This document shows, one piece after another, positions 39,001-49,860 of a stretch of DNA of 64,000 nucleotides. The translations under genes and the position numbers were made by a program. Positions within the stretch are counted from its first letter, which is position 1. Every line of letters begins with the position of its first letter. The DNA comes from Ectocarpus siliculosus (lineage: Eukaryota > Sar > Phaeophyceae > Ectocarpales > Ectocarpaceae), in assembly GCA_000310025.1 (NCBI GenBank), contig FN649752.1, positions 1,887,315 to 1,951,314 of the forward strand, read 5' to 3'. Under the pieces are notes generated by a model. The model worked only from the letters and a program-made list of their open reading frames with translations, searched no databases and was not told the origin of the DNA.

Positions 39001-40719
39001 GCCTGATATGGCGATGTGCGCATGTATTCCGAATCCCCCGCGGTTTTTTGCCCCTGATGTACATTCTTTCTTGCATACCCCCCACCCCCACCCACCCCCA
39101 AATACCCCCCTTTGATCTTACACTTGTTTTCACGGTCGTCTTCCCGGTTGATGAACCTAATAGGGGCGTTTCTTGTGTATACATACCGATTCGACTAATT
39201 GTTTCTCCGCCGCGAAGGTCAACAGCTCCAGAAACAAATACTGGTAAACGATAACGTCGGGGGATCCCCCCCGCTGTCGACACGGAAAGCAGCAGCGTTC
39301 TTGAATGCCCTCGCCCGTTCTCGCCTCAAGACCTCTCTCCACACTCCCTCATCAAGAGGAGAAAGGGAACAAAGAAAACATATCCCATCCGCCCTCCAAA
39401 CGATTCAACGCTCACCCTGGAGTACTGTAGAGAGGGCGCGCGTTGTTGTACGAACCGCATTGTACCGTACACTCCTCGGAGGGGGCGCGCTTACCAGTGG
39501 CGCCACCACATGAATCGCGTACGAGTACTCTGGCTCTGGCTAGAAAGCGGTCAAAGGGCATCGGGCAGGTGGTGCGGTCTACATGTCTACATCACCCCAA
39601 GGCGCTACTTTGCAAGATTGGGAATAGAGGCAGGATGGGGGTACTGCTGTGTGTGTAGCTGCTTTGTACAGTAAAAAGTAAGCTAACCTTGGGCCCACAA
39701 AACAAGAAGAAACGGAGACAAGGCCCCACAAAATTGATCCTTCTCCACCCACAGGCCTCTCGGCATCTATCTGCGTTTTGTCTGAGTGACCGACGGCTGT
39801 TGGGTGTTTCCTGTCCTCCCTCTCGCCGGCATGTATGTGCAGCAGATGAACCGAGATCCTGATTGTTCACAATAATTCTTCTCATAAATAAAGTATCTTT
39901 GCTCCATCGGCAAGATGCGAGATTTTCGCAAGTCGTCAGTCAATCGTCGCCCCGGCAAGTAAGTCCGGTGCGTCAGTTGGGATAACCTCGCGTTGCCCTG
40001 GCGTTACCCCCTTCTATCATGTTGTTTACGGGTCCGAAACTTCATGGACTGCAAATCTCGCAATACGTTGTAAGCTATCCGTGAGACTCGTACAAAAAAC
40101 AAAGAGACTGAACTCCTACACGAATCGCGTGTTCTGATGTCATTTATTAAACATTGTATTAAACGTTGGAAGACCACCGCCGAGGACACACAGTTGAATC
40201 TACGTACAATACCTCAACAAAAACAAATATGCACCTACAGACCTACAATACCTCCTGCCCTGTGCGACTCCGTCCGCTGCGCCAAACAAAAACGGTAAAT
40301 TAGGTAGCTTGGCGGCAGCGCCAACAAAGCATGGAGACAAAAAACAAACCCATACAAACAACGTCAGAGCTGACCGTCGAGAAAACGAGCAAAACAGCGG
40401 ACTACTACTATAGCCTAAAATACGTAGCGGCGGGAGCCCAGGCGGAACAACTAGTGCATGTATGTATCGTATGTACGTACCGCACGAGAGAGGTTCTCAC
40501 CGGACGAGACAACCTTCGGCTTTGTGTGTGTTTTCGCATACCTTTGCGTTCAGTATCGTATGCATAATTAAATACCTTCGGGTTCGTGCGCCACTTCTTG
40601 TACGGTAGAGGCCTGGTGCTGCGGCCATCTTCTTCTTGCGCCGCCGCTCCCTGGAGGGCCAACGCCAGCAGCGCGACCGCGGGCGCAATCCCCATCGACG
40701 ACGTCTTGGGCTCCATCAT
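30011..40719 (-). CDS. Secreted GDSL esterase/lipase-family protein, 10 exons; catalytic blocks partly lost
   Basis: Exons in coding order: 40719-40576, 37666-37544, 36414-36334, 35546-35445, 34832-34775, 33825-33653, 32541-32440, 31871-31743, 31164-31036, 30262-30011 (TGA). Phases agree throughout, giving 430 residues, the usual size for the family. Exon 1 is a signal peptide (hydrophobic APAVALLALALQGAAA). Exon 2 opens with block I, MVVFGDSQSDTG, including the nucleophile serine (about residue 55). SMTNGKMWPEWL matches the family's 'sNG.vWpeyl' segment. Block II should hold an oxyanion glycine (N-A-x-G-G-A) but reads ELNFATATASAT. Block III (G-x-N-D) reads YIGNEDL. Block V, the Asp-x-x-His dyad after 'FW', reads LFWGSRYFSTAFH, so both Asp and His are missing. 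The C-terminus is Cys-rich, as in plant GDSL proteins. It may be a non-hydrolytic member. An exon hidden in the 36580-36939 gap cannot be excluded. Confidence 0.85.
30343..30800. repeat. ~139-bp minisatellite in the last GDSL intron
   Basis: AGGCGGACGTGAGAA recurs at 30343, 30483, 30622 and 30761, a period of 139-140 bases. Each unit contains about three shorter CGTATCAAGCC submotifs, so the array grew from a ~46-base unit. Confidence 0.9.
31530..31735. repeat. Short minisatellite in GDSL intron
   Basis: Three imperfect ~60-base units with AAGATGATG or AAGAGATG, then AACGACC-TGGCGCTA and a CACCAAGAAG or CACCGAGAAG block. Confidence 0.8.
36003..36057 (+). repeat. 5' fragment of the G-run-bounded repeat
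   Basis: A G run followed by TGTACTCATAGTCGTGCATG, CCTTAGCGGTTAGACAATTG, then similarity stops. It is in a GDSL intron. Confidence 0.75.
36580..36939. other. Assembly gap (360 N)
   Basis: Run of N inside an intron of the GDSL gene, between the exons at 36334-36414 and 37544-37666. Open frames spanning it are artefacts. Confidence 1.
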
Positions 40720-41684
40720 TTGGTGGTGGTGGTGGTGTGCAATCTATCTGCTGCGAAGTGAGAAAGAATGGCCGCGTGTCAACGCCAGGCAGTTGGTGGT
40801 GTAGGCAGGGTTCGTTCGCCATGTTCTTCTGCCTCTTTAAAGCAGCGGCCAACAAAGACATATGGAAGGACCCAACCCCCCCCCCCTAAAAAAAAAAAGA
40901 AGCCACTGCGGGTAAGCAACGAACAAATTGACACATATCCGCATACTACAGTAAACCAAGACAGCAGTACAACCAACTTTACGCTACATGCATGCCTACA
41001 CAGCAGTCTAGACGTCTAGACGATACAACTTCCCGCGCGGAAATAAATGTTGGTTGGTGAAGAAGCCAAATTTGCAGAAAAGCGAAGTTTTCGCACGAAA
41101 GGGAAACGAACCATTAGACTATTCAGCTCGCCGAAAAAACTGTGCTGCCAACCAGTCCATCCCCCGCCGAAAGAGTCGTTGATTCGCACCATAGACTAGA
41201 GAGGAGTGAGAATGACTCTTAACATCACGGTTGATCGGTGATGCCGGCGCGTTGTTGCTGCGCATGTAACGTTCGGGTAGCTGTGTGTGATGATTGCAAA
41301 TCTTCCGCGCGCCGCCGTTGACCGCCGAGTTCGTGTCATATGCACACATGGTTGACGACGTAATAACTCGTGTTTCACCGTCAATTAACCCAGCGGTTTC
41401 AGGAACCAGCTTTGAGCGCGGGGATTGCTGCTGCGGACTTGCTGCTGCCTTGAAGTATAAGGCATGGGTCTATGCCAACAAACGGGGGGAAAATGGTGGG
41501 CCTAGAGAAAAGGGAGGGAGAGCACTAGACCAAAAAGGGATGGACGGGTGGACGCGGGCGGTGCATGGCCGGCCGGCCATCCCCAGTCCCCTTGCTACGT
41601 GTTTGTGGCTTGTTGGAATCCCGCACGCCACACGCACAGACAGGCAGAGAGACCGGTTTGAAAAGCAACTTCATTTGTCCGGCC

Positions 41685-41900
41685 GACGAGGAAGGTACAA
41701 AGAGAGGAAATTGCACCCCACGTTGGAAGTCGGTGTGAAAACCGCCGCAAGGAAGGAGGGCGAAGGGAATAAAAAAAAAACGGAGATAGATGTCGACGTT
41801 TGCGTCGTGGAACGATCCTTCCGTACAACGCAGGTACTCACCAATGCAAGACGGGGAGGTAAAATAAATACCGATCGTGAAAGTCAAAGCGCAAGGTCAG
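41685..41900 (+). repeat. Dispersed repeat shared with 51530-51745 and 52075-52200
   Basis: The blocks AGAGAGGAAATTGCACCCCA, GTCGGTGTGAAAACC, CGTCGTGGAACGATCCTTCC and GTACTCACCAATGCAAGA appear in the same order at both main sites; the third site keeps only the 3' part. Confidence 0.85.
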
Positions 41901-42719
41901 CCGGTTAGAAGAGCGATCGACGAGCCGATGCAAATATTGAAAATAGAAAAAAATACCCCCACACTCCCACATGAGGTACATAATACTCCTCCCCCCACAC
42001 ACACACCCGGTTGTGAACGGAATGTTGACAGAAGGGATAGGGTTCAAGGAGTACCTACACGGGCAATGGATGGGTGCAGGAGGGACAAAGCTGAAGGTCA
42101 TATTTGGGACTGGGGAATTTCGGCCTTCGAGAACATACTTGAAGGCGAACATTTACGGTCAGGAGGTCAGAAAAGTCAAGTAAGTGTGAACGAATTCCGC
42201 TCCGAGTGCGAAAACCGCGTTCTTGTAGTCCCAGAATGTCCGTTATACGAAAAGGGAATCGTGATGAGTGACCCGGGAATCGCAGGAAGGTACTTGTACA
42301 GCGGAAATGTTTGAGGCAGGGAATATAGCCAGGGATGGTGTAGGACGTGGTGGGTGAAGTGATATCGGTAGGATAAAGATTGAATTGGGAACTGTTTTGA
42401 GCACCTTTGGCAAAGTAGGAACTATTGGCCGCCAGTGATCGGTCCTCAAGGCAACAATGCTCCGTCCTCTCGAGGACGCGTTGTGGGGTAACATCTGAGC
42501 CATTCAATACAAGGGTGCGTCCCCCGCGCACACATCCGGTGGAAATATTTTTTCGGGCCAACATGAGAACCTACTCAGAAAATATGATAAAAAGTGAATA
42601 CGGCGACACACCGGTATTCAATGGGGGGTTGGTTGTTGTGTTACGTCGCACATCTATGGAATTTTCCGGTGTCCAGTTTTTAGTTTTAGAAAGGTGTACC
42701 CCCTTTGGGGCAGTTAGCT

Positions 42720-42855
42720 TGTGACCACGGAAGGCGTCCGCGTCAGTTGTACCGTTATAGTATAGTATAGTGTAGTATAGTACGGACATTAGAAGTACTG
42801 AGCGGAGACCGGAGCGGTTTTAATGTGAAGACAGCAACAGCAACAACAACAAAAC
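42720..42855 (+). repeat. Dispersed repeat ending in (ACA)n, copy 2
   Basis: Starts TTGTGACCACGGAAG, contains a short TATAGTATAG array, and ends GAGCGGTTTTAATGTGAAGA followed by CAGCAACAGCAACAAC. Confidence 0.7.
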
Positions 42856-43586
42856 ATTACATGAATACAGCGCAACATCGCAAGCACCTACCCAAACCTA
42901 CCGAAAAAAACAAAATTAAGCACATGGCATGCACAGACACAGAATGAAGTACATGTGTGCATATGCTACTTAGACAGTACCTACCATAGTTGTTAACTAT
43001 ACAGCAGACTGCCGTAGTAAAGCGGAAATAAAAAAACACACCACAGAAGCCCACCACGCCTTACAATCTGGTGTCAAGGCCACGCCTTTTTTTCTTGTGC
43101 TGCTTTATTTCTTGGCTTGGACCGCCCGGGTAAGCTGCGGAACCCGAAGACAGGAGAACGCAGCTTCCCGCACCCGCTGCCCGGGCGGGTGTGGGGTGGT
43201 GGTTGTACATCAGAGGTGGACGAGTGTATGGGCGCATCTCTCAGATCTCCGATATCGAAACGTGGGGGCGAGACACGCCGTCAGACCAGCACCAGGATGT
43301 GGCAGCGCCACACAAGCACACTGCACATAACTCTAGGTGTTATCGCGTCACCTCTTCTCTGCAACAAACGAATCTATCTCACCAGGGCTTTCTGTGGGCT
43401 CTCCATCAGAGGCGCACTCTAGCAAGTTTTTGGCTGTGGTACACTCTGTATCGGGCGGAAAGGTCAAAGAGAGCCGGTGCAATGAGATAGCCTTTGGTCC
43501 GACCCACCTTGTGAGCCTGTGAACCGTCGTCGCCGACCATTGATCCATAGTCTAGATCCCATGTCGTTCTCTAATCCTTGTGTGCG

Positions 43587-43624
43587 CCTGCTGCTGCTGC
43601 TGCTATTGCTGCTGCTGCTATTGC
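43587..43624. repeat. (CTG)n microsatellite
   Basis: About twelve trinucleotides, mostly CTG with CTATTG interruptions. Confidence 0.9.
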
Positions 43625-44964
43625 GGGCTAGACATGGTACTGCATACCTGCTGTAGGCTGTGCGCAACATTCGGGTACTTTACAGCAGGTAGGTGCATGC
43701 AAGAATGTAGCATTCGGGTACGTGCCCACACAAACTCCCGCCTCCATCCAAGATCGGGAAACAAACGGGGTAAAAAATTCTGCGCGCTGCGGACGTGTCC
43801 CTGCAGTCTTCAAAGAGTTTTTTTACAGCACAAAGGCCGCTGTAACTGCAACAACACCATCGGTTGTAGACTACAGCAGTGAACGAGCGGCAAACCGGCA
43901 GCACGCCGTGACTCTGCGGCTGTTTTGTCGTGTTTCGGTCAAGTGCCTCCCTCGCATCCATCTGGGGACAACGGCCTCAATAGGCATGCAGCAAGTTGCC
44001 GACGGTGCATGTGTGTGTGTGTGTGTTCAAATAACGTCACCGGCACCGGAACGATTTGTCATACCGCGGAACCTACATGGAGTTTTTTGGACGCATAATT
44101 TCTTCTGCTGCTGGGTTCTTCTCACTTTTCGTGTATAGCCTGAACCCAACCCCTTCCGCCGCGGGAGAGCCTGTAGACCATGATTCCTCAGTGCACAGGC
44201 TCTTGGACAGTCGGCGATCGATCCTACGATAAATCGGGTGTGTTCTAGACTACATACCAGTATAGGCTCCGCTGTCGAACTGTTCGTCCGCCCCCGATCT
44301 TTTCTTCAGGTACGCGTTTGAATGTGCGTGCACACACAGAGAGCTGAGGTGCGATGCTACACTACTCTCGTGGCCATTGAGTCAAGCCAGTCATACGCAC
44401 TCCTCCCTTCCCGTGCACTGCGTGTATGTGCGTTGCTCTCGCTTCTTCCGTTCGTTGTGATGGGGTTGTGCGTGTTGGCGAAAAGAAGAGTAAAGAGTCG
44501 AGTCTGGCATTCCGGTCGAAGAAAAACTACGGGTGACGCTGTCCGTTCCTCTCTAGCTGTGTCCTCGCCACTGCTGCAGGGATGTATCACCCTGTTTCGC
44601 GGTGCTCGTGCCCATTCGACTGCAATACACCTCGCTCAAATCTCACCCCCTTGCTCGCTGCCCTTGCTCGCTGCTGTGAAGAGGATAGCATCACCGCATG
44701 CGACAAAAGATTTTCGCTTTTGGCTACAGACGCATGTACCGTGAGGTGCAATCGTTCCGTGCCGTTGCGTACCGTTTGTTCGGCATTCGAGAGGCCTGAT
44801 AAGCAAGCAGGATTGAGCTCAATCAATGTCAAGACCTTGAGCGCTTGTACCAACAAGGAATCTCTTGCCATCAAATTCGGTGTCGCCTCAGCTGCTTTCA
44901 CGTACATACACACAATTCCTCCTTTGGCATACAAAGCGGGAACGGTAATTCATTCGGCTGCACG

Positions 44965-45045
44965 GGGTACTGGGTATATAAGAGAGAGATCGGAACGGTT
45001 TTTAATGTGAAGACAACAACAACAACAGCAACAACAACAACGGGG
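44965..45045 (+). repeat. Dispersed repeat ending in (ACA)n, copy 3 (5' truncated)
   Basis: GGGTACTGGGTATATAAGAG, AGAGATCGGAACGGTTTTTA, ATGTGAAGACAACAACAACA. Lacks the GTGACCACGG block. Confidence 0.7.
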
Positions 45046-45852
45046 TACGAATCAACCATCAACCGTCCGCTACTGCATGTAGTGTAGTTTGATGACAAGG
45101 AAGGGTGGCCACATAAAAAGTTGAAAAGCGTGATCCTCTGCCTTCCTCTCAGTCTCCTCTCGCAAGTACCACGCCCGAGAAAACACTGCGTGCACTCACC
45201 TGGATGCCAATAGATCTTGGGCTGCAATGAAAGTGAAGGGGGAGGGGGGAGCGGGAGTGAAGGCGGGAGGAGCGGGTGGAGCAAGAAATCGGTCTGACCC
45301 GCCGTTCACGTAGGAAGTGTGCAGGTGGGCAGGTGGCACAGGTTTGTGGGGCCGGCAGGCTACCTCAAGGAGGTTTCGGATGAACCCTTCCTTTGATCCT
45401 TTGATCCGAAAAGTTCACCCGCATTTTGGCTGGAAGAAATGAATCTCTGCGCTTCTCCGGAGATTGCATGGTTGATTGTCAATTGCAATGATGGTTTCGT
45501 GGTGTCATATTAAGAAAAAAAAAAAAAATGATGGCTTTGGTTGGTTGTTCTTCTTTATTGTATGTCCACGGGACCATTCTGACAGCACTTCAGACAGCAG
45601 CTGCATGCCCCGAGCTTGTTGTGCACCATACACCATGGTGTTATTTTGTACAGACAGCACTTCAGACAGCAGACGCTGTAGTCGACAAACATTCATTTTG
45701 GTGAAGTGCGGGACAAGGGGGGTGATGCCGCCTGCTGTAGTCGAATTGTAGTGTGTGGGCGTGTAGTTCAGTTGTGAGCACGCAAACGTGCTGCAGGGAT
45801 AGATTGTAGGTGTACCTCCTCGGGCTTGTGTACCCTTTTCTTGCTAATAGTG

Positions 45853-46492
45853 TGCGTGTTCTTTAGATCTTCTGATGGCTTTAGCATTTTTGTGACCACG
45901 GGCCGAGTCTTTGCTAGATTTTGGGATTAGCAACTGACACGAGTATAATGTGAAGAAAAACAACAACAACAACAACAAAATGGTTGCAATGAATCCACCC
46001 TCCTCCCAGATGCACAAGACGGCCACCAAACAAACTGTCTTGCTGAGCCTGTTTCCCACATGGGAAACATCGCTGTGTGTGTGCTGCTCGGGAAACCGTG
46101 GAAATACAGCTTTCATTGCTAGTCTATCTTAGACTTTTTCTTAGAGATGGATTCGTTCGGTCAGAAAATAAAAATATTTACATAGACTACTACATACATA
46201 GGTAGGCTTGACGCTGAATTCATTGCTAATCTATCTCAGACTTTTTATGCTTCTATGATAGAGATGGATTCGTACAGTGTCATATATATTAAGAAAAATA
46301 AAAAAAGACAGGCAGCAAACTTAAGGAATAATAAAAACACACACAGAAAGACTACCCATTCGAGATATTGTTGTTGTTGTTGTTGTTTTCTTCACATTAA
46401 ACTCGTGTCAGTTGCTATTCTCAAAATCTAGCAAAGACTCGGCCCGTGGTCACCAAAATGCTAAAGCCATCAGAAGATCTAAAGAACACGCA
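45853..46492. mobile_element. 640-bp foldback element with ~125-bp inverted arms
   Basis: The left arm 45853-45979 is found inverted at 46370-46492 with a few mismatches: TGCGTGTTCTTTAGATCTTC, GATGGCTTTAGCATTTT, GTGACCACGGGCCGAGTCTT, ACTGACACGAGT, then AATGTGAAGAAAA and (CAA)n. The ~390-base interior contains two imperfect copies of a TCTATCT-AGACTTTTT...AGAGATGGATTCGT segment and no gene. The arms share GTGACCACGG and AATGTGAAG-(CAA)n with the dispersed repeats nearby. Confidence 0.85.
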
Positions 46493-48119
46493 TACCAGAC
46501 TTGGAACGCTCAGTCAGGCCACGTGCAGGCAGACTTGGAACGCGCAGGCGGCGCGACCCACAACGAACGACTCTGACCCGGATGAGGTAACACACGCCGA
46601 AACGGCAAGTATTGGTGCATATTATTATGATGGGGGTCGTTGACGAGCGCGTGTGTATACACGCGAGACACCTGAATCAGTGGTAAGGTCAGATATATAT
46701 ATGCTGGGCTTCCCGTCCAGCAAATCGTTCTTCTTCTTGTTCCTTCGAGAGCCCTACGTTTTTTTTCTTTCTTTCATTCTCGGAATTCCTAAATATAAGA
46801 ACATCTATTATACAGTACATATACATTTGTGTTGGCTGGTCGTTAGCGGTCCGGACTGTTCGGGCGTTCTTTTCTCCTTCTGCGTCCGGGACTGAGGCTT
46901 CGAGAGCCTCTCGGGTTCTTTGCATCTTGCGGCAGACTTGCGTCTTGCACTCTCGGAGTCTTTCACGTTCTCTTCTCGGGGCGGTCGCGCTAGAACAGCG
47001 GAGACCACCTTCGTGACGTGAAACAGATCCCGCCGACTCCCTTCGAAGCAAACAAATGAACACAGAAACAAATTCAATGGTCCATTTTGTAGAACAACAA
47101 CAGCTAGCTGTCGGAAGCACACGCCCAGCCGTCTGGCCGTGTCTCCTGTGAAGGTTACATTTTACATTACACGACACAAAGGACGGATTCTCCCCGATAT
47201 TTTGTCGTTGACCCAGTAGAGAACTACTACAGGGGATGTTGTGGTGTCACAATTGTCCCTTTTGGGTAATTAAATGATAGGCATACCACATCATTGCCAC
47301 TAAACCATAGATCGTGCAAATGCTTTTTGTTCCTGCTGCCTGTCCCCGCTCTCTTCCGTGGACCAACAGCGTACCACAACGTCCATCACCGGAATTAATT
47401 GTTTGATGGGCTAGGCCCCTGGGACGGAGGTCTCTGCCGTCGCGTCCAAGGCCCTCAGTAGAGACGTGAGCACCGATTCATGCTTGGATTTTCTTCACCT
47501 TTTTGGCTAGCGCAAACAGACATTTAATGATTATTAGATGGTACGTTTGTTTGTAAATAGTAGTACTACTACTCCTGTTTACTGACATGTTTGTTTACTG
47601 TACGCGCAAAAGACAGCAGCAGTGCTTCTGATTGATTGTGTGTGGTGTATTTTATTTATTTTTCCAAATACTACTTCTGAAATATGTTCTTTACCTTCTT
47701 CCTATTTTTGTTCTCCTTTCCTCTCCGCATCTCCGCTACAAAATTAAGCTACATGCGCAAGTTTTTTTTTTAAGGAATCACACGACAAACTGCTGCTGTT
47801 AATTAACGAAGTGCTCCTATCACGCCACACAGCCACTTTTTTCGGAAAGAAAGCATAACCCACTGCCCTTCTGCCATTTATTTGTGTTACAGTGTGGTCC
47901 TCCTTTCGTCTGATTACCCTCCCCCCCCCCGATTTTTCGTTGCCCGATCGTTTGCAAAAGGTGGGAAAGGACAGCATTTCGCCCGTGTGCACCGCCCCCG
48001 ACGGTCCCGTAATCCAAAAAGAGGATTTCCTGCTGGGTACTGCCCCGCTCGGGCAGGTAGTCCACTACACCTGCGCGCGCGTCAAGCGCAAGAACCTAAT
48101 CCGCGCTACATACATACAA
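46493..48119. other. Intergenic, AT-richer region
   Basis: No supported gene or RNA. Contains only scattered short open frames and homopolymer tracts. Confidence 0.45.
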
Positions 48120-48290
48120 GGAACAAGACGAAAGGCTTGCTTGCGAAGTATCAGAAGAAGCAGCAGGGCACGCCGAGCAAGCAGGCTGAGAAGCGCTCCC
48201 GCGTCGAAGCGACGGTCAGCTTCGCGGCGCTCGAGTCCGATTGGACGACGAGCTTCTCGAAGAATCTGACTCTTGAGAGTTTGTGCATTT
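48120..48290 (+). CDS. Possible orphan coding segment (about 55 residues)
   Basis: A Lys/Gln/Ser-rich stretch read as LLAKYQKKQQGTPSKQAEKR, then VSFAALESDWTTSF. Third codon positions are almost all G or C, as in the real exons of this window and unlike the surrounding AT-rich DNA. No family recognised and no clear splice sites. It could be an exon of a gene that includes the OTU-like frame downstream, or a relic. Confidence 0.25.
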
Positions 48291-48301
48291 CGCTGTTGTT
48301 T

Positions 48302-48835
48302 GTTGTTGGTACGTCCGCTTTTTGAAGGCGTTAGACCAACATTTTTGCGTATCCTCCGTTTATGCGAGAGGGATAATACAGTTCGCTGTTGTTGATACGT
48401 CCGCTTCCGCTTCTTGTGCACGTTAGACCGGCATTGTTGCGTATCCTCCGTTGGAACGAGAGGAATACAGTTCGCTGTTGTTGTTGATACGTCCGTTTCT
48501 TGTGGACATTACTGTAGACCGGCACTGTTGCGTATCCTCCGTTTGTGCGAGAGGAATAATACAGTTCGCTGTTGTTTATGCGTCCGCTTCTTGTGGACGT
48601 TAGACCGGCATTGTTGCGTACTTCTCCGTTAGTCCGGGAGAAAATATTTCGCTGTTGTTGATACGTCCGCTTCTTGTGGGCGTTAGACCGGCATTGTTGC
48701 GTATTATCCTCCGTTTGTGCGAGAGGAATACAGTTCGCTGTTGTTGTTGTTGATACGTCCGCTTCTTGTGGACGTTAGACCGGCATTGTTGCCTGTTTTT
48801 CCGTTTGTACGGGAGAATATACTTCTAAGACAACA
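48302..48835. repeat. ~80-90-bp tandem array
   Basis: Six to seven head-to-tail units, each with TTCGCTGTTGTTGATACGTC, CGCTTCTTGTGGACGTTAGA, CCGGCATTGTTGCGTA and TCCTCCGTTTGTGCGAGAGG. Unit length varies through small indels and (GTT)n changes. The array ends just before the OTU-like frame. Confidence 0.9.
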
Positions 48836-49557
48836 TGATGTCCGATGGTCGTCGCCTGGGTGTTGTCGCTTTTGGGGACCTTTCCATTCGCTTGCCTGTT
48901 GAGTACGTCGTTCGAGCCAGTAGTTTTCGCCATGAAAGAAACCAGCGTTGCAGGCACTGCAGCGTTTGGACATGTGGGCAGAAGAAAGAATCAATTGCTG
49001 TTGTTCAGGAGGCACGTACGTTGTGTGGCCTTTGGTTCCTATCCCCGACGATATTGAGCGTCTATACAGAACACCACAGCTCCTGTTCCTCCTCTTCCTA
49101 CCCCGCCGTCATCGGCATGGAATATTTTGATGGAATTGGTGATGGGGCCTGTCTGCTCAGAGCAATTTCTAGAAAAAAAGCCTTTGGTGACCCAGCAAAT
49201 CACGCACAAGTTCGTCATGGCATTGTCCAACACGTACAGCACAACCCGGAACCTTTCATACAGACATATCAAACGGATTCGGAAACGACCCAATTCGGAT
49301 CCCAAGGATCTCCGCCATCATTGTACTATTCTCTTCAGGACTACCTGTCCATCATAGCTCAACCCTCCGCATACGGTGGTTACATTGAAGTTGCTGCTGT
49401 CTCACAATTGTACGGACTCACCACAGAGGTTGTCATCGCCGGCACCCCTTTCCCACCACCGCCTCATCCTCCTCAACAAAACACTTTGCACGCTAATTCT
49501 TTGCACTACGCTACTTACTCCGTCTCCAGTGTACACCGCTTGAATTTTTTATCCTGA
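48835..49557 (+). CDS. OTU-family cysteine protease-like protein
   Basis: OTU proteases cleave ubiquitin or related conjugates; some are carried by mobile elements. This 240-residue open frame starts with ATG at 48835, directly after a tandem array. The family signature is DGIGDGACLLRAIS (catalytic Asp and Cys; about residues 100-113), followed by a His/Arg helix (AQVRHGIVQHV), a Tyr-Leu turn, GGYIEVAAVSQLYGL, and a final LHYATYSV that supplies the catalytic His. Order and spacing fit an intact OTU domain of about 140 residues. The first ~95 residues are unlike any domain I know and may not be translated. No intron is needed. The stop (49555) is 150 bases left of the TA-flanked inverted end at 49709, so it may belong to an older element. 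Confidence 0.6.
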   Translation: MMSDGRRLGVVAFGDLSIRLPVEYVVRASSFRHERNQRCRHCSVWTCGQKKESIAVVQEARTLCGLWFLSPTILSVYTEHHSSCSSSSYPAVIGMEYFDGIGDGACLLRAISRKKAFGDPANHAQVRHGIVQHVQHNPEPFIQTYQTDSETTQFGSQGSPPSLYYSLQDYLSIIAQPSAYGGYIEVAAVSQLYGLTTEVVIAGTPFPPPPHPPQQNTLHANSLHYATYSVSSVHRLNFLS

Positions 49558-49708
49558 CTGAGTACTGTTTGCCTTCCCCTTGCATGTGTTCAAGACAGAC
49601 AGTGAAGCCACCTCCGAAGGGGTATCTTGTACTACATATATATTCCTTCTCTCTCATCATACAGTATGCGTATGATATAGATACATATCTACGTAAAGAG
49701 TTGTACTA

Positions 49709-49860
49709 CAGCAGTAGGGGGCCCGATATAAGGCGGTGTAGTGCGTGGTGAAGGAAACCGCCTTATATCGGGCAGCCGCTTTATACGCGTATAAGGCGGT
49801 AACCGCCTTATACACGGTCTGAGATTGGCCCAACAGGGCGGTGACCGCCTTATTTAAGAC
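49709..49860 (+). repeat. Left inverted end with subterminal ATAAGGCGGT motifs
   Basis: 31-base terminal repeat, then at least four more ATAAGGCGGT or complement copies within 150 bases (about 49760, 49788, 49800, 49848). Confidence 0.9.

Larger units (their letters stand above)
40720..45852. other. Repeat-bearing intergenic region upstream of the GDSL gene
   Basis: No gene supported. It contains a dispersed repeat at 41685-41900, copies of the (ACA)n-tailed repeat at 42720-42855 and 44965-45045, and a CTG microsatellite at 43587-43624. Open frames here are short, without recognisable motifs. Confidence 0.5.

Noticed and set aside
43097-43490. Overlapping short frames, + strand
   Set aside because: Some GC3 bias but no splice-consistent exon or family signature; not enough to call a gene.
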